DNA of 64,000 nt from Granulosicoccus sp. (lineage in GTDB: Bacteria; Pseudomonadota; Gammaproteobacteria; Granulosicoccales; Granulosicoccaceae). Below, piece by piece: positions 8,721-17,139 of this stretch (its first letter is position 1; every line of letters starts with the position of its first letter). The stretch lies in NCBI GenBank assembly GCA_020627685.1, contig JAHDGK010000019.1:20948-84947 (forward strand), written 5' to 3'. The notes beneath the pieces were generated by a model. The model saw nothing but the letters and a program-made list of their open reading frames with translations, was not told the DNA's origin and searched no databases. The position numbers and the translations under genes were made by a program.

Positions 8721-10289
8721 ATGTCGTTTTTCAAGCGTTTGTGGTTCAGGGCAGGAGTTCAGCTGAAATTTTTGCTGATCATCGTGCCTCTTATGCTTGC
8801 ACTTACCCTGCTGGGTGTTGCGCTTGTTCAGTTAAAGGCGAGTGAAACAGCCACTCAACGTGCAATTACACAATTTGACAAAGTGGGCATCAGCGCGTCA
8901 GATGCGCTGGCTGTAGAATTTTGGAACTACAACGTCACGCAGGCTCAAGCGATCTTAGAAGCACTCTTGTTAATTCCTGATGTGCTTAGCGTCGCCACAG
9001 TTGAGATTGCAGACAATACGCCGGTTGAAAACAGCGGGTTCATGTTCAGCTTTGAAGTACCCAAAGAGAACATATCGGTCGGAGTGCTCGAGGATACAAA
9101 AGCGATTCAATCTGCTGCCTTTGACATCGTGAACAACAAAGGTACCGCGGAGGCTGAAGTTATCGGGCAACTCACCATCGAGTACAGTTTGCATAGTCTG
9201 CTGGCGAAAAACCGATCTGATTTATACCGTACGCTTCTTGCCTCTTTACCCATAGCCTTAGCGCTTATTATTGGAACCACAGTCGCACTTAACAGGCTTA
9301 TCTTAAAGCCCATTTCTGCGGTGACCAAAAGCTCCTTGGCCGGTTATAACAATCTCTCACCAGATTATGAATATGAACCTGTCCAGTGGGATTCCGGGGA
9401 TCAGCTAGGCGTATTGGTCTCCTCTTTTAATGAATTGCGCGAACGGCAAATTCAAAACACGCGACAGCTAGAGCAAGAACAAAAAGCATTGGCGCAGCAC
9501 GCAATAGAAATGGAGGAGCTGTCCACAGTTGCGCAGGATGCGAGAGATGAGGCAGTCGCCGCAAATGCCGCTAAATCCAGGTTTTTAGCCGTCATGAGTC
9601 ATGAGCTTAGAACACCGTTAAATACCATCATCGGCTTGAGCGAAACCATAGAAAAAAACTACGACAGGCTTAGTGACGACAAACGAAAAAGCAGTTTAGG
9701 GCGAATAAAATCAGCTGGCCGGCATCTATTATCTATGATCAATGAGATTCTAGATTTGTCGAAAATCGAAGCTGGAAAAATGGAGCTTGAACTTGCTGAG
9801 AGCTCCATTCAGGACATATTGGCCGATTCTGTATCTATGTCTGAATCACTTACGACCGATAACAAGAATAAACTTTCGCTCGATGTCGCGTCCGACTTAC
9901 ATACTGCGTGGGTAGACGGTCGGCGAGTGAAACAAATTATGCTCAACTTAATATCTAACGCCACGAAGTTTACAAAAGACGACGACATACAAATCGTTGC
10001 ACGGAACGCATCCGACTCTACTATCCAAATCTCGGTAGAAGATCACGGTATCGGTATTCGTGAAGAGCAGCAGGAAAAATTATTCCAAGACTTTCAACAA
10101 GCAGAAAACTCTACGGCGAGAAAGTACGGTGGTACCGGTCTAGGCTTGTCTATAAGTCGTAAGCTTGCCAGAGCTATGGGAGGAGACATCACTTTGTGGT
10201 CAGAGAGTGGGGTCGGCACGCGTTTTACGGTAGTTCTTCCAGCCTTCTCCGGTCAGACCAACGACTCTAAAGCCCACAAGGTTTTATAA
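8721..10289 (+). CDS. Membrane sensor histidine kinase
   Basis: A 522-residue sensor kinase. There is a transmembrane segment at about 15-36, a periplasmic domain to about 170, a second transmembrane segment at about 173-192, and a HAMP-like linker followed by a coiled coil at about 245-285. The HisKA domain carries VMSHELRTPLN with phospho-acceptor His294, and the HATPase has N box QIMLNLISNATKFT, G1 HGIGI and G2 GGTGLGLSIS. There is no receiver domain of its own. The next gene, four bases on, encodes a response regulator with a phosphatase output, which is the obvious partner. The periplasmic domain could read the binding protein encoded just upstream. Confidence 0.93.
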   Translation: MSFFKRLWFRAGVQLKFLLIIVPLMLALTLLGVALVQLKASETATQRAITQFDKVGISASDALAVEFWNYNVTQAQAILEALLLIPDVLSVATVEIADNTPVENSGFMFSFEVPKENISVGVLEDTKAIQSAAFDIVNNKGTAEAEVIGQLTIEYSLHSLLAKNRSDLYRTLLASLPIALALIIGTTVALNRLILKPISAVTKSSLAGYNNLSPDYEYEPVQWDSGDQLGVLVSSFNELRERQIQNTRQLEQEQKALAQHAIEMEELSTVAQDARDEAVAANAAKSRFLAVMSHELRTPLNTIIGLSETIEKNYDRLSDDKRKSSLGRIKSAGRHLLSMINEILDLSKIEAGKMELELAESSIQDILADSVSMSESLTTDNKNKLSLDVASDLHTAWVDGRRVKQIMLNLISNATKFTKDDDIQIVARNASDSTIQISVEDHGIGIREEQQEKLFQDFQQAENSTARKYGGTGLGLSISRKLARAMGGDITLWSESGVGTRFTVVLPAFSGQTNDSKAHKVL

Positions 10290-10293
10290 GACT

Positions 10294-11505
10294 ATGGACA
10301 GTGATATGCCCGCCTATAAAATTCTGATTGTTGATGATATTGAAAACAATCGGTTTACTTTAGACATCATGTTGTCAGTACTGGGTGAGTTCGATGTGGA
10401 TGAGGCCGAGTCGGGCCCTGAAGCGTTAGAAAAACTCGAACAAACAACCTACGACCTAGTGCTGCTCGATATCATGATGCCAGGCATGACGGGTATTGAG
10501 GTACTGGAAAAACTCGATTTAGCAACGTCTAGCTTAAACACAAAATTTATCGTTGTGTCTGCTTTGCAGGATATGGAAATCATTGTTAAGGCGCTAGAGC
10601 TCGGGGCGTTAGATTACCTGCCTAAGCCTATTGAAGAGGCACTTCTCGCCGCACGATTAAAGCAGTTATTAGAGCGTCGCGAAGCTGATGAAGAACTACG
10701 TAAAAACAAGGAGCGAATTGATTCAGATTTAAAGAAAGCGGCGGATATTCAAAAATCATTGTGTCCAGAACAAACCCTTTCTTTCAAGTCTTCGAGCGGA
10801 GAGATTTGCTGCGAGTTGGCTGGCAGTATGCAGCCTGCATACGAGGTGGGCGGGGACTTTTATGACTACTTTGAACTGCCTGATGGCAACATCGTCGTGG
10901 TCATCGCCGATGCTTGTGGAAAAGGAGCTCCTGCTGCCATATACGCCAGTAGAGTTCACGATTTGCTCAGAATGGTTGCATTTAACAAAGCATCGGAGAC
11001 AAAAAGTAACGGCGAGGAAAGCTTGCTTGCCATGCTAACTGCCGTTAACACGATTCTGAGCGAAAACAACGATGCGTGTTGGTTCGTAACCACATGGGCC
11101 GGTATTTATTCCCCAGAAGATCGTGTGTTGACTTGGTGTTCGGCTGGGCATTGTGATGCGTTGTTGCAGAATCCGGATAACAGTGTAGAACCATTGAGTA
11201 TAGAAACGGGTTTGCCTATCGGGCTTGACGAGATGTTCTCAGCAAAGGTTGACTCCAGAATCCTGTCGGCAGGTTCTAAGTTGCACTTGTATACAGACGG
11301 CATCACTGAGCATAGAAAAGAAGACGGAGATTTTGTTGGGGAGGACGGCCTTATCCAGCTGTTTGAAAAACTTGCTCCGAAAAATTTGTCGATTAAAGAT
11401 AACGTTAAAGCCGTAACAGACAGCGTAGTGGGATTGAATTCTAAGCAGCCGCCCGAGGATGACATTACGCTGTTAAGCCTTTCTGTTATGGATACAAGTT
11501 CTTAA
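10294..11505 (+). CDS. Response regulator with SpoIIE/PP2C phosphatase output
   Basis: A 403-residue fusion: receiver domain at about 6-125 with phospho-acceptor Asp59 (LVLLDIMMPGMTG), a coiled-coil linker at about 125-155, then a PP2C-type SpoIIE/RsbU phosphatase. Metal-binding signatures are visible as VGGDFYDYF, VIADACGKGAPAA and the C-terminal DDITLL. Family logic predicts that phosphorylation switches on dephosphorylation of the STAS partner at 6655-6996. It ends nine bases from the convergent kinase gene at 11515. Confidence 0.93.
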   Translation: MDSDMPAYKILIVDDIENNRFTLDIMLSVLGEFDVDEAESGPEALEKLEQTTYDLVLLDIMMPGMTGIEVLEKLDLATSSLNTKFIVVSALQDMEIIVKALELGALDYLPKPIEEALLAARLKQLLERREADEELRKNKERIDSDLKKAADIQKSLCPEQTLSFKSSSGEICCELAGSMQPAYEVGGDFYDYFELPDGNIVVVIADACGKGAPAAIYASRVHDLLRMVAFNKASETKSNGEESLLAMLTAVNTILSENNDACWFVTTWAGIYSPEDRVLTWCSAGHCDALLQNPDNSVEPLSIETGLPIGLDEMFSAKVDSRILSAGSKLHLYTDGITEHRKEDGDFVGEDGLIQLFEKLAPKNLSIKDNVKAVTDSVVGLNSKQPPEDDITLLSLSVMDTSS

Positions 11506-11514
11506 AGAAGGTAA

Positions 11515-12927
11515 CTATTGCTCTGCTAACGGTAGATGTAATGTTGCTCTGAAACCCGGCGTTAGATTCTCAAGCTTCAGTGCGCCGCCATGTCCTAATG
11601 CCACCGACTGAACAATAGATAGGCCTAATCCAATACCTCCAGTATTTCGATTTCTTGACGTCTCTAACCGGGTAAAAGGTGTAAGCACCGCGTCCAGTTT
11701 TTCTTCAGGGATTCCCGGGCCGGAGTCGTCAACATTGATATCGACGTAGCCCTCGCTTATCACGCTAATGCTGAGTCTTGCGTTTCCAGCATATTTTAAA
11801 GCATTGTCTATCAAGTTAACGATAGCTCTTCTTAGCGCTACGCGTCGGCAATTTAGAATTATTGCATCATCGAACTCGCGAAACGATACGTCTTTTTTCT
11901 GGTCGGAGTAATCATCAGAAATACTGGAGACAAGAGCGGTTAAATCGACGGGTGCCATCTCTTCTACCGAAGAGACATCTTTTGCCCAGCGTAGAATCTC
12001 TTCTGTCATGACGGTTAAATCATCAAGAGTGGCTATGAATTTGTCTCTTCCGTTTTCAGCAGGAATATCTTCCGCTCTTATTCGCAAAGCTGTAATAGGT
12101 GTTCGTAAATCATGTCCGACTGCGCGTAACGTAGATCGCTGCGTATCGATTAGCCTTTCGAGGTTTTCCTGCATACCATTAAAGGCCTTTATCGCCACTT
12201 GAATATCATGTGGGCCCGATACCGGAACACGCTGTGCATTGACGCCACGACCGAAACGTTTTGCAGCACTGGTAAGGTCTTGAATGGGTCTGACTAAACG
12301 TCGGGTGAGCACAAGGGCTGCGAGAATGGCGGCCAACAGAGTAATCCCAGTTGCTGCAAACGCACCTAATGTAAATGTTGCATCCGCAGTATGTGGGTGC
12401 ATTGCGTTGAGCCAGATTCCCGGGCTAACTTCAGCGGAGGCTATAGCTTCTAACTTGCCGGGAGGCGGAGGACGGCCTCTGTTTGAAGGCCTATCGCCGG
12501 ATTGTCTACCGTGGGGTAGTGGGGGTCTAATGTTTTGCCCTCTACCCACTTTGCGATTTATTAGAACGGCATCAATATCTCGCCCAAGAGCTTCAGACAG
12601 CGATTCAGACAGTTTTTTCTGATAGGAAGGAACCTCCTCAGGATTCCAAGCAAGTCCTGCAAGATTCTCTACCGACAAAAATATATTGCCACGGCCATTG
12701 GATAAGCGACTGACCAATAGAGGTAATTCTTCTTTTGTGTGGGGCGGCAGATTTTTCGCAGCGTTGGTGAAATCATCAATCAGCATTGAGTATCGATCTG
12801 TCCTGATACTCAGTTTACGATCACCCATCAAAAACAGAATGTTGAGTATCTGCGAGGTTAAGATCGTAACCACGAGTAACAGAATAAACTGTCCCGACAA
12901 GTTAAATCGTGAGAACCAAGTCTTCAC
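11515..12927 (-). CDS. Two-component sensor histidine kinase (OmpR-partner type)
   Basis: A 470-residue kinase with a transmembrane segment at about 12-30, a periplasmic region that includes a proline- and arginine-rich stretch (around residues 125-150), and a second transmembrane segment at about 180-202. HAMP, HisKA (RAVGHDLRTPITALR) and HATPase (IVNLIDNALKYAG, DSGPGIP, GGIGLGLSIV) follow. It overlaps the response regulator gene by four bases (ATGA), so they form one operon. The arrangement resembles EnvZ/RstB-class kinases. The stimulus is unknown. Confidence 0.92.
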   Translation of the reverse strand: MKTWFSRFNLSGQFILLLVVTILTSQILNILFLMGDRKLSIRTDRYSMLIDDFTNAAKNLPPHTKEELPLLVSRLSNGRGNIFLSVENLAGLAWNPEEVPSYQKKLSESLSEALGRDIDAVLINRKVGRGQNIRPPLPHGRQSGDRPSNRGRPPPPGKLEAIASAEVSPGIWLNAMHPHTADATFTLGAFAATGITLLAAILAALVLTRRLVRPIQDLTSAAKRFGRGVNAQRVPVSGPHDIQVAIKAFNGMQENLERLIDTQRSTLRAVGHDLRTPITALRIRAEDIPAENGRDKFIATLDDLTVMTEEILRWAKDVSSVEEMAPVDLTALVSSISDDYSDQKKDVSFREFDDAIILNCRRVALRRAIVNLIDNALKYAGNARLSISVISEGYVDINVDDSGPGIPEEKLDAVLTPFTRLETSRNRNTGGIGLGLSIVQSVALGHGGALKLENLTPGFRATLHLPLAEQ

Positions 12928-13646
12928 GATTGAATATCGTCTGTATTAGTGACCAGTTTGTAGCCATCACCTCTAACTGTTTTGATTAGTCTAGGAGAAG
13001 ATGCATCAATTTCTACTTTTCGCCGTAGACGAGATATCGTGTTGTCGATACTGCGTTCATAGGCATGCGTCTCGCGACCTTGTAGTAAGCGCATCAAGTC
13101 GTCTCTGGACAGTACCTCATCAGGATGGGCGAGCAGTACTAGCAGCAATTTAAGTTCTCCACTGCTCAGAGACACAATCAAACCATCATTTCGAGTCAGT
13201 TCACTCTGCGATTCATTCAACCGCCAATGACCGAATTCGGGAAAGTCTTTGCGTTTTACAGAGTAGTCTTCACGGCCATTGACTCGTCGTAGCACGGCGC
13301 GAATTCTTGCAACTAGTTCGCGGGGGTTAAACGGCTTAGTGACGTAATCATCTGCACCCATTTCCAGGCCGACAATTCTGTCAGTGTCGTCTGCAAGTGC
13401 CGTTAAAAGAATGACAGGTGTTCCGTCGTTTTCTCGTATGAAGCGACACAGGCTTAGCCCGTCTTCGCCAGGCATCATAATGTCGAGAATGATTAAATCA
13501 ATGTCTCCACTTTGTAGGCGGGCTCTTGCCGTTTCAGCATTTGCAGCCGATTCGGCAATGAATCCTGAACGCTCTAGGTTGGTGCACAAAGAATCATTGA
13601 TTTCTGAATCATCATCTACGACCAGTATCTTCTGCCGATCTAGCAA
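12924..13646 (-). CDS. OmpR/PhoB family response regulator
   Basis: A 240-residue regulator with receiver domain (KILVVDDDSEIND; acceptor in LIILDIMMPGEDG) and a C-terminal winged helix (LMRLLQGRETHAYERSIDNT, IKTVRGDGYKL). It is the first gene of the two-gene operon with the kinase at 11515-12927. A direct repeat GATACA-N4-GATACA at 13735-13750, upstream of its start, has the ten-base periodicity typical of OmpR-family binding sites and may be an autoregulatory site. Confidence 0.93.
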   Translation of the reverse strand: MLDRQKILVVDDDSEINDSLCTNLERSGFIAESAANAETARARLQSGDIDLIILDIMMPGEDGLSLCRFIRENDGTPVILLTALADDTDRIVGLEMGADDYVTKPFNPRELVARIRAVLRRVNGREDYSVKRKDFPEFGHWRLNESQSELTRNDGLIVSLSSGELKLLLVLLAHPDEVLSRDDLMRLLQGRETHAYERSIDNTISRLRRKVEIDASSPRLIKTVRGDGYKLVTNTDDIQS

Positions 13647-13734
13647 CGTGGATTACTCCAGCCAAAGGAGTGAGAGTTTTGCACAAGCTTTATGCTTAAA
13701 CCACGCTACGATTGTCGCATTCCGACGCTTATTT

Positions 13735-13750
13735 GATACAGACTGATACA
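13735..13750. promoter_or_regulatory. GATACA direct repeat, candidate OmpR-type operator
   Basis: GATACA occurs at 13735-13740 and again at 13745-13750, ten bases apart. This lies about 90-105 bases upstream of the response regulator start codon (minus strand), where a tandem OmpR-family half-site pair would be expected. Confidence 0.35.
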
Positions 13751-13778
13751 AAGTAGGCCGTCTGCCACAAAAACCGAT

Positions 13779-14090
13779 TTAAATGCTTCCTTTCCTTTCA
13801 ATTACCAACACCCTCGCTTCTCCCACCGGGTGCGCCACGTGTTCGTCACCCTCTTCAGCATGGAAAATGTCGCCCTCATTAAGTTGATAGGAGACAACTT
13901 TAGCGTTCTGTCTTGTTCGCATTTCAACTTGTCCGCGTAGTACGACAAACACCTCAGGCCCATCATTCACGTGCCATTGGTACGGTGTGCTTGTCCAATG
14001 TAATTTGATACTGGCGTTTTCGATATCATCGATCGGCAAGGCATCCCAAGGTCGAGAACCGGTGTAGGTTTCTGGTTTAATTACTTTCAT
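13779..14090 (-). CDS. Small cupin-domain protein
   Basis: Single-domain cupin of 103 residues. Cupin motif 1 is seen in YQWHVNDGPEVFVVLRGQVEM and motif 2 in GDIFHAEEGDEHVAHPVGEARVLVIE, giving several His/Glu ligands for a metal. Such mini-cupins act as small-molecule isomerases or oxygenases or as binding proteins; none is demonstrable here. It is transcribed divergently from the Lrp-type regulator at 14204, and the shared gap contains two dyads, so it is a likely target of that regulator. Confidence 0.82.
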   Translation of the reverse strand: MKVIKPETYTGSRPWDALPIDDIENASIKLHWTSTPYQWHVNDGPEVFVVLRGQVEMRTRQNAKVVSYQLNEGDIFHAEEGDEHVAHPVGEARVLVIERKGSI

Positions 14091-14109
14091 CTGGCGTTAC
14101 CCATGCTTG

Positions 14110-14125
14110 GAGTCAATGTTGACTC
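14110..14125. promoter_or_regulatory. Perfect 7-bp dyad in cupin/Lrp divergent region
   Basis: GAGTCAA at 14110-14116 and TTGACTC at 14119-14125 form a perfect inverted repeat with a two-base centre. It lies 20-35 bases upstream of the cupin start codon and is operator-like. Confidence 0.45.
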
Positions 14126-14160
14126 ACAAGCTAACAGCTTTGCCTGTTGGGGCAACCAGT

Positions 14161-14188
14161 CGATGTGACGTAATATGGCGTCATATCG
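14161..14188. promoter_or_regulatory. 10-bp-arm dyad upstream of Lrp-type regulator
   Basis: CGATGTGACG (14161-14170) and CGTCATATCG (14179-14188) are reverse complements except for one position, separated by eight bases. The site ends 15 bases before the regulator ATG, which suits autoregulation by an Lrp/AsnC protein. Confidence 0.5.
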
Positions 14189-14203
14189 TTGGAATTTTGA
14201 TTT

Positions 14204-14650
14204 ATGGAACTCGATAGAATTAATCAAAAGATTATTGCGCAGCTTCAGACCAATGCGCGTATGCCGACGGCTGAAATTGGACGGCGTATTGGTTTATCAA
14301 GAACGGCAGTACAGGAGAGAATAAACAGGCTTGAATCTCAGGAATTGATACAAGGATATCGTGTGGTTTTAAACGAGCACGCAGGCTTGGATGTCAGGGC
14401 GCTGGTCTTCGTGAAATTTTCAACAAAGCCGTGTGCTCCCATCGTCAGTCGTTTATTGAAAATTGATGGCGTGACGGAAATTTATTCGCTCGCAGGAAGT
14501 TGGGACGCCATTGTGAAAGTGGCGTGTCGCTCAGCCGAGGCGCTCTCCACACTGAATGATGAAATAGCCGCAGACGCGTCAGTTTGTGAGACAACCTCCC
14601 AACTCATTTTGAGCGAACATCCCGCGCTTCAGGAGCAGGGGGAGACGTGA
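14204..14650 (+). CDS. Lrp/AsnC family transcriptional regulator
   Basis: A 148-residue Lrp/AsnC protein. The N-terminal helix-turn-helix reads TAEIGRRIGLSRTAVQERIN (residues about 24-43), followed by the RAM/AsnC ligand-binding domain, in which YSLAGSWDAIVKVACRS is the conserved core. Such proteins form octamers or hexadecamers and usually respond to an amino acid. Divergent position and palindromes suggest it controls itself and the cupin gene at 13779-14090. Confidence 0.93.
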   Translation: MELDRINQKIIAQLQTNARMPTAEIGRRIGLSRTAVQERINRLESQELIQGYRVVLNEHAGLDVRALVFVKFSTKPCAPIVSRLLKIDGVTEIYSLAGSWDAIVKVACRSAEALSTLNDEIAADASVCETTSQLILSEHPALQEQGET

Positions 14651-14862
14651 TGTGTGTCAGCGCCGTCAACTGGCGGACGCAGCTTAGAAAGTTAAGCTGA
14701 CAGCACCATTATTCGGGTCTTGGTGACTATTTTTGCGCTGCCCAGACTCAAGAATGTCTTAGATTGTCTGGGGAAAGCGGTGTAAAATCATCGCATGGGC
14801 TTGCAACATTTAAATTCTGAAACTGACAAGCTAGTGGGTGCGAAGCGTCGAGGTCGCAGGTA

Positions 14863-16032
14863 GTGGTAGCCATCTCGCACAATCTATTTCTGGTGTTCGC
14901 ATCTATAGCAATATCGCTGTTGGCTGCGTTCACAGGATTAGCCATTACCAACAATATTGCCTCCCTCCCGGAATATAAGCGTAAAACCCTTGTCATCATG
15001 TCCGCATTTATTTTAGGCGGCGGTATCTGGTCTATGCATTTTGTGGCAATGCTCGCCCATGAGTTTGCAGTCCCTGTGTACTACGATTCCTTACAGACGC
15101 TGGGCTCGGCTCTTATCGCAATATTGGTCGTCGGAACAGCGCTGCTCATGTTGCATTATTCCGCGAGAACTCCCGCTCGATTGATTGCGTCGGGATTGGT
15201 TCTGGGCGGTGGTGTCATCGTGATGCATTACGTTGGCATGTACGCCATCCGCGGCATGATTCCCCAGTTCAACCTACTATCGGTCGCGCTGGCGGTGCTG
15301 GTGGCGGCAATTGCCGGTATCACGGCCATCAGGGTCGCGTACGGCGAACGCACCCGTCAAAATATCATCTTGGGTTCAGTGGTCTTTGGTCTGTCCGTTG
15401 CGGCCGTTCACTTTGCGGCAATGCTGGGTACTACTTTTCTGTTAGATGAGAGCTTCCAGCCGCTGCCGGTGGTCATGGCTAATCATACGTTGGCGCTAAC
15501 CGTCACCATTGCCTCTTTTGTTATCTGCGGGACATTTCTATTAGTAACGACGAACTTTCTCACAAACGTTCCGATAACTAGGGTAGCCCCAGCGGCATCT
15601 GACCTGAGCCCGCCGGCAACGCCAAAGCCTGCAGCGAGCGATACGTCTGCCCCGGACTCAACGGCATCGACTGTCCAATTGCCTTTCGAAAAAAATAAGA
15701 AAATTAACTATCTTGATCTTGACCAGGTGGCAGCTGCCAGAGCCGACGGGCATTACACGCAGCTGTACACGAAATCGGGGCTGTTATTCTGCCCATGGTC
15801 GATAAGCGAGATTGACAAAAAAATGTCGCCTCACGGTTTCCATAGAACGCATCGCAGCTACCTCGTCAATATCCATGCTGTGAATGCTTTTGAAAAGCGA
15901 GGCGAAACCGGTGTCTGTTTATTTGAAGATTATCCCTCGCTAGAGAGTGTGCCGGTGAGTCGCAATCGGGTTATCGGCTTGCTACAAGTGCTGGAAAATA
16001 ATTCCGGCGATGCTATCCACGAACCTGTCTAA
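14863..16032 (+). CDS. MHYT-LytTR membrane regulator (CoxC/CoxH-like)
   Basis: A 389-residue protein with an N-terminal MHYT sensor of about seven transmembrane helices. The repeated motifs are SMHFVAM, VMHYVGM and AVHFAAM, which in MHYT domains are proposed to bind copper and sense a diatomic gas. A Pro/Ala/Ser linker (about residues 245-270) joins it to a C-terminal LytTR DNA-binding domain (LDQVAAARADGHYTQLY, RTHRSYLVN). This is exactly the architecture of CoxC and CoxH of carboxidotrophs. It lies directly upstream of coxM and is therefore the probable CO-responsive regulator. The start is a GTG. Confidence 0.9.
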   Translation: MVAISHNLFLVFASIAISLLAAFTGLAITNNIASLPEYKRKTLVIMSAFILGGGIWSMHFVAMLAHEFAVPVYYDSLQTLGSALIAILVVGTALLMLHYSARTPARLIASGLVLGGGVIVMHYVGMYAIRGMIPQFNLLSVALAVLVAAIAGITAIRVAYGERTRQNIILGSVVFGLSVAAVHFAAMLGTTFLLDESFQPLPVVMANHTLALTVTIASFVICGTFLLVTTNFLTNVPITRVAPAASDLSPPATPKPAASDTSAPDSTASTVQLPFEKNKKINYLDLDQVAAARADGHYTQLYTKSGLLFCPWSISEIDKKMSPHGFHRTHRSYLVNIHAVNAFEKRGETGVCLFEDYPSLESVPVSRNRVIGLLQVLENNSGDAIHEPV

Positions 16033-16211
16033 ATTGAGTCTGCCGGTTCCATTGTTAGACTGAGCGAGTACGGTTGGATTAGTTTGATTCGCAATTGGTT
16101 GCGTTAAAATACTTCAACTATTTCATAAAGATAGGTGTTATCTGCACGAACGTCGTTCATTCAAACGAGCGTAGTTGGTGAATTAGACACCGTGTTCCTG
16201 CAATAGCGCTT

Positions 16212-16228
16212 AGCCGATTACGGCTTTT
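16212..16228 (+). promoter_or_regulatory. Hairpin with short T run in coxM leader
   Basis: AGCCG and CGGCT flank an ATTA loop and are followed by TTT, about 40 bases before the coxM start. It could be a weak attenuator or an mRNA structure. The five-pair stem is short, so this is tentative. Confidence 0.3.
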
Positions 16229-16256
16229 ATCGTAACCTTCTGATAACCACAATTTC

Positions 16257-16264
16257 AGGAGGGG
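16257..16264 (+). promoter_or_regulatory. Strong Shine-Dalgarno of coxM
   Basis: AGGAGGGG lies two bases before the coxM ATG, with the AGGAGG core at 16257-16262. It is among the strongest ribosome sites in the window, fitting high expression of the structural operon. Confidence 0.7.
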
Positions 16265-16266
16265 TT

Positions 16267-17124
16267 ATGATCACCGGAAACTTTGAGTACCACCAACCTA
16301 GCAGCGTGCCGGAGGCGTTAGCCTTACTCTCCGACCTGGGGGACGAAGCCCGTGTAATCGCTGGCGGGCACAGTTTGATTCCCACGATGAAACTTCGACT
16401 GGCCATGCCGGAGCATCTTATAGATCTTCAGGGCATTAAAGAGTTGAAGAACATTGATGTCTCCAACGGGGAAGTCCGCATTGGTGCGATGACCACCCAA
16501 GCCGAACTTATCGGGAGCGACGAGCTGTTCCAGGCAGCGCCAATCATCAGAGAGACCGCACTGCAGATTGCTGATCCGCAGGTTCGTTATATGGGCACTA
16601 TCGGCGGCAACGTAGCCAATGGAGATCCGGGAAATGACATGCCGGCAGTGATGCAATGTTTGGACGCGACGTTCTTGCTCCAAGGGCCAGATGGTGAAAG
16701 ATCGGTAGCGGCCCGTGAGTTTTACGAGGCAGCCTACTTTACGGCACGCGATGAATTGGAAATCCTGACAGAGATTCGCTTCTCTGCGTGTGAAGGCGGC
16801 TATTCCTACGGCAAGCAGAAACGCAAGATCGGAGACTACGCCACCGCGGCTGCGGCAGTTTTATTGACCAAGGGCGCCGATGGAAGTTGCACCGCTGCAT
16901 CTATCGCTCTGACAAATCTTGCAGATACGCCGCTTTATTGCGCCGACGCTTCGTCTCACTTGCAAAGTAATGGCGTGTCTGAGGACAGTATTGCCAGCGC
17001 CGTTGCTTCCGCCATGGAGCAGATTGAGCCGGTGGATGACAACCGAGGGCCCGCAGAATTCAAAAAGCACGCGGCTGCCATCATTCTAACAAGCACTATT
17101 CGCCAAGCTTGGGCTAGAGCGTAA
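16267..17124 (+). CDS. coxM: Carbon monoxide dehydrogenase medium (FAD) subunit
   Basis: FAD-binding subunit of the molybdenum CO dehydrogenase, 285 residues, the normal CoxM length. The flavin-binding signatures AGGHSLIP (near residue 32) and TIGGNVANGDPGNDMP (near 115) are intact, followed by the C-terminal CO-dehydrogenase flavoprotein domain. It passes electrons from the iron-sulfur clusters of CoxS toward quinones. It is the first gene of coxMSLDEFG in the canonical order. Confidence 0.95.
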   Translation: MITGNFEYHQPSSVPEALALLSDLGDEARVIAGGHSLIPTMKLRLAMPEHLIDLQGIKELKNIDVSNGEVRIGAMTTQAELIGSDELFQAAPIIRETALQIADPQVRYMGTIGGNVANGDPGNDMPAVMQCLDATFLLQGPDGERSVAAREFYEAAYFTARDELEILTEIRFSACEGGYSYGKQKRKIGDYATAAAAVLLTKGADGSCTAASIALTNLADTPLYCADASSHLQSNGVSEDSIASAVASAMEQIEPVDDNRGPAEFKKHAAAIILTSTIRQAWARA

Positions 17125-17139
17125 GCGGAGGAGATGATA

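Noticed and set aside
11506..11514. Terminator between the converging phosphatase and kinase genes
   Set aside because: Only nine bases separate the stops, and no hairpin was seen there.
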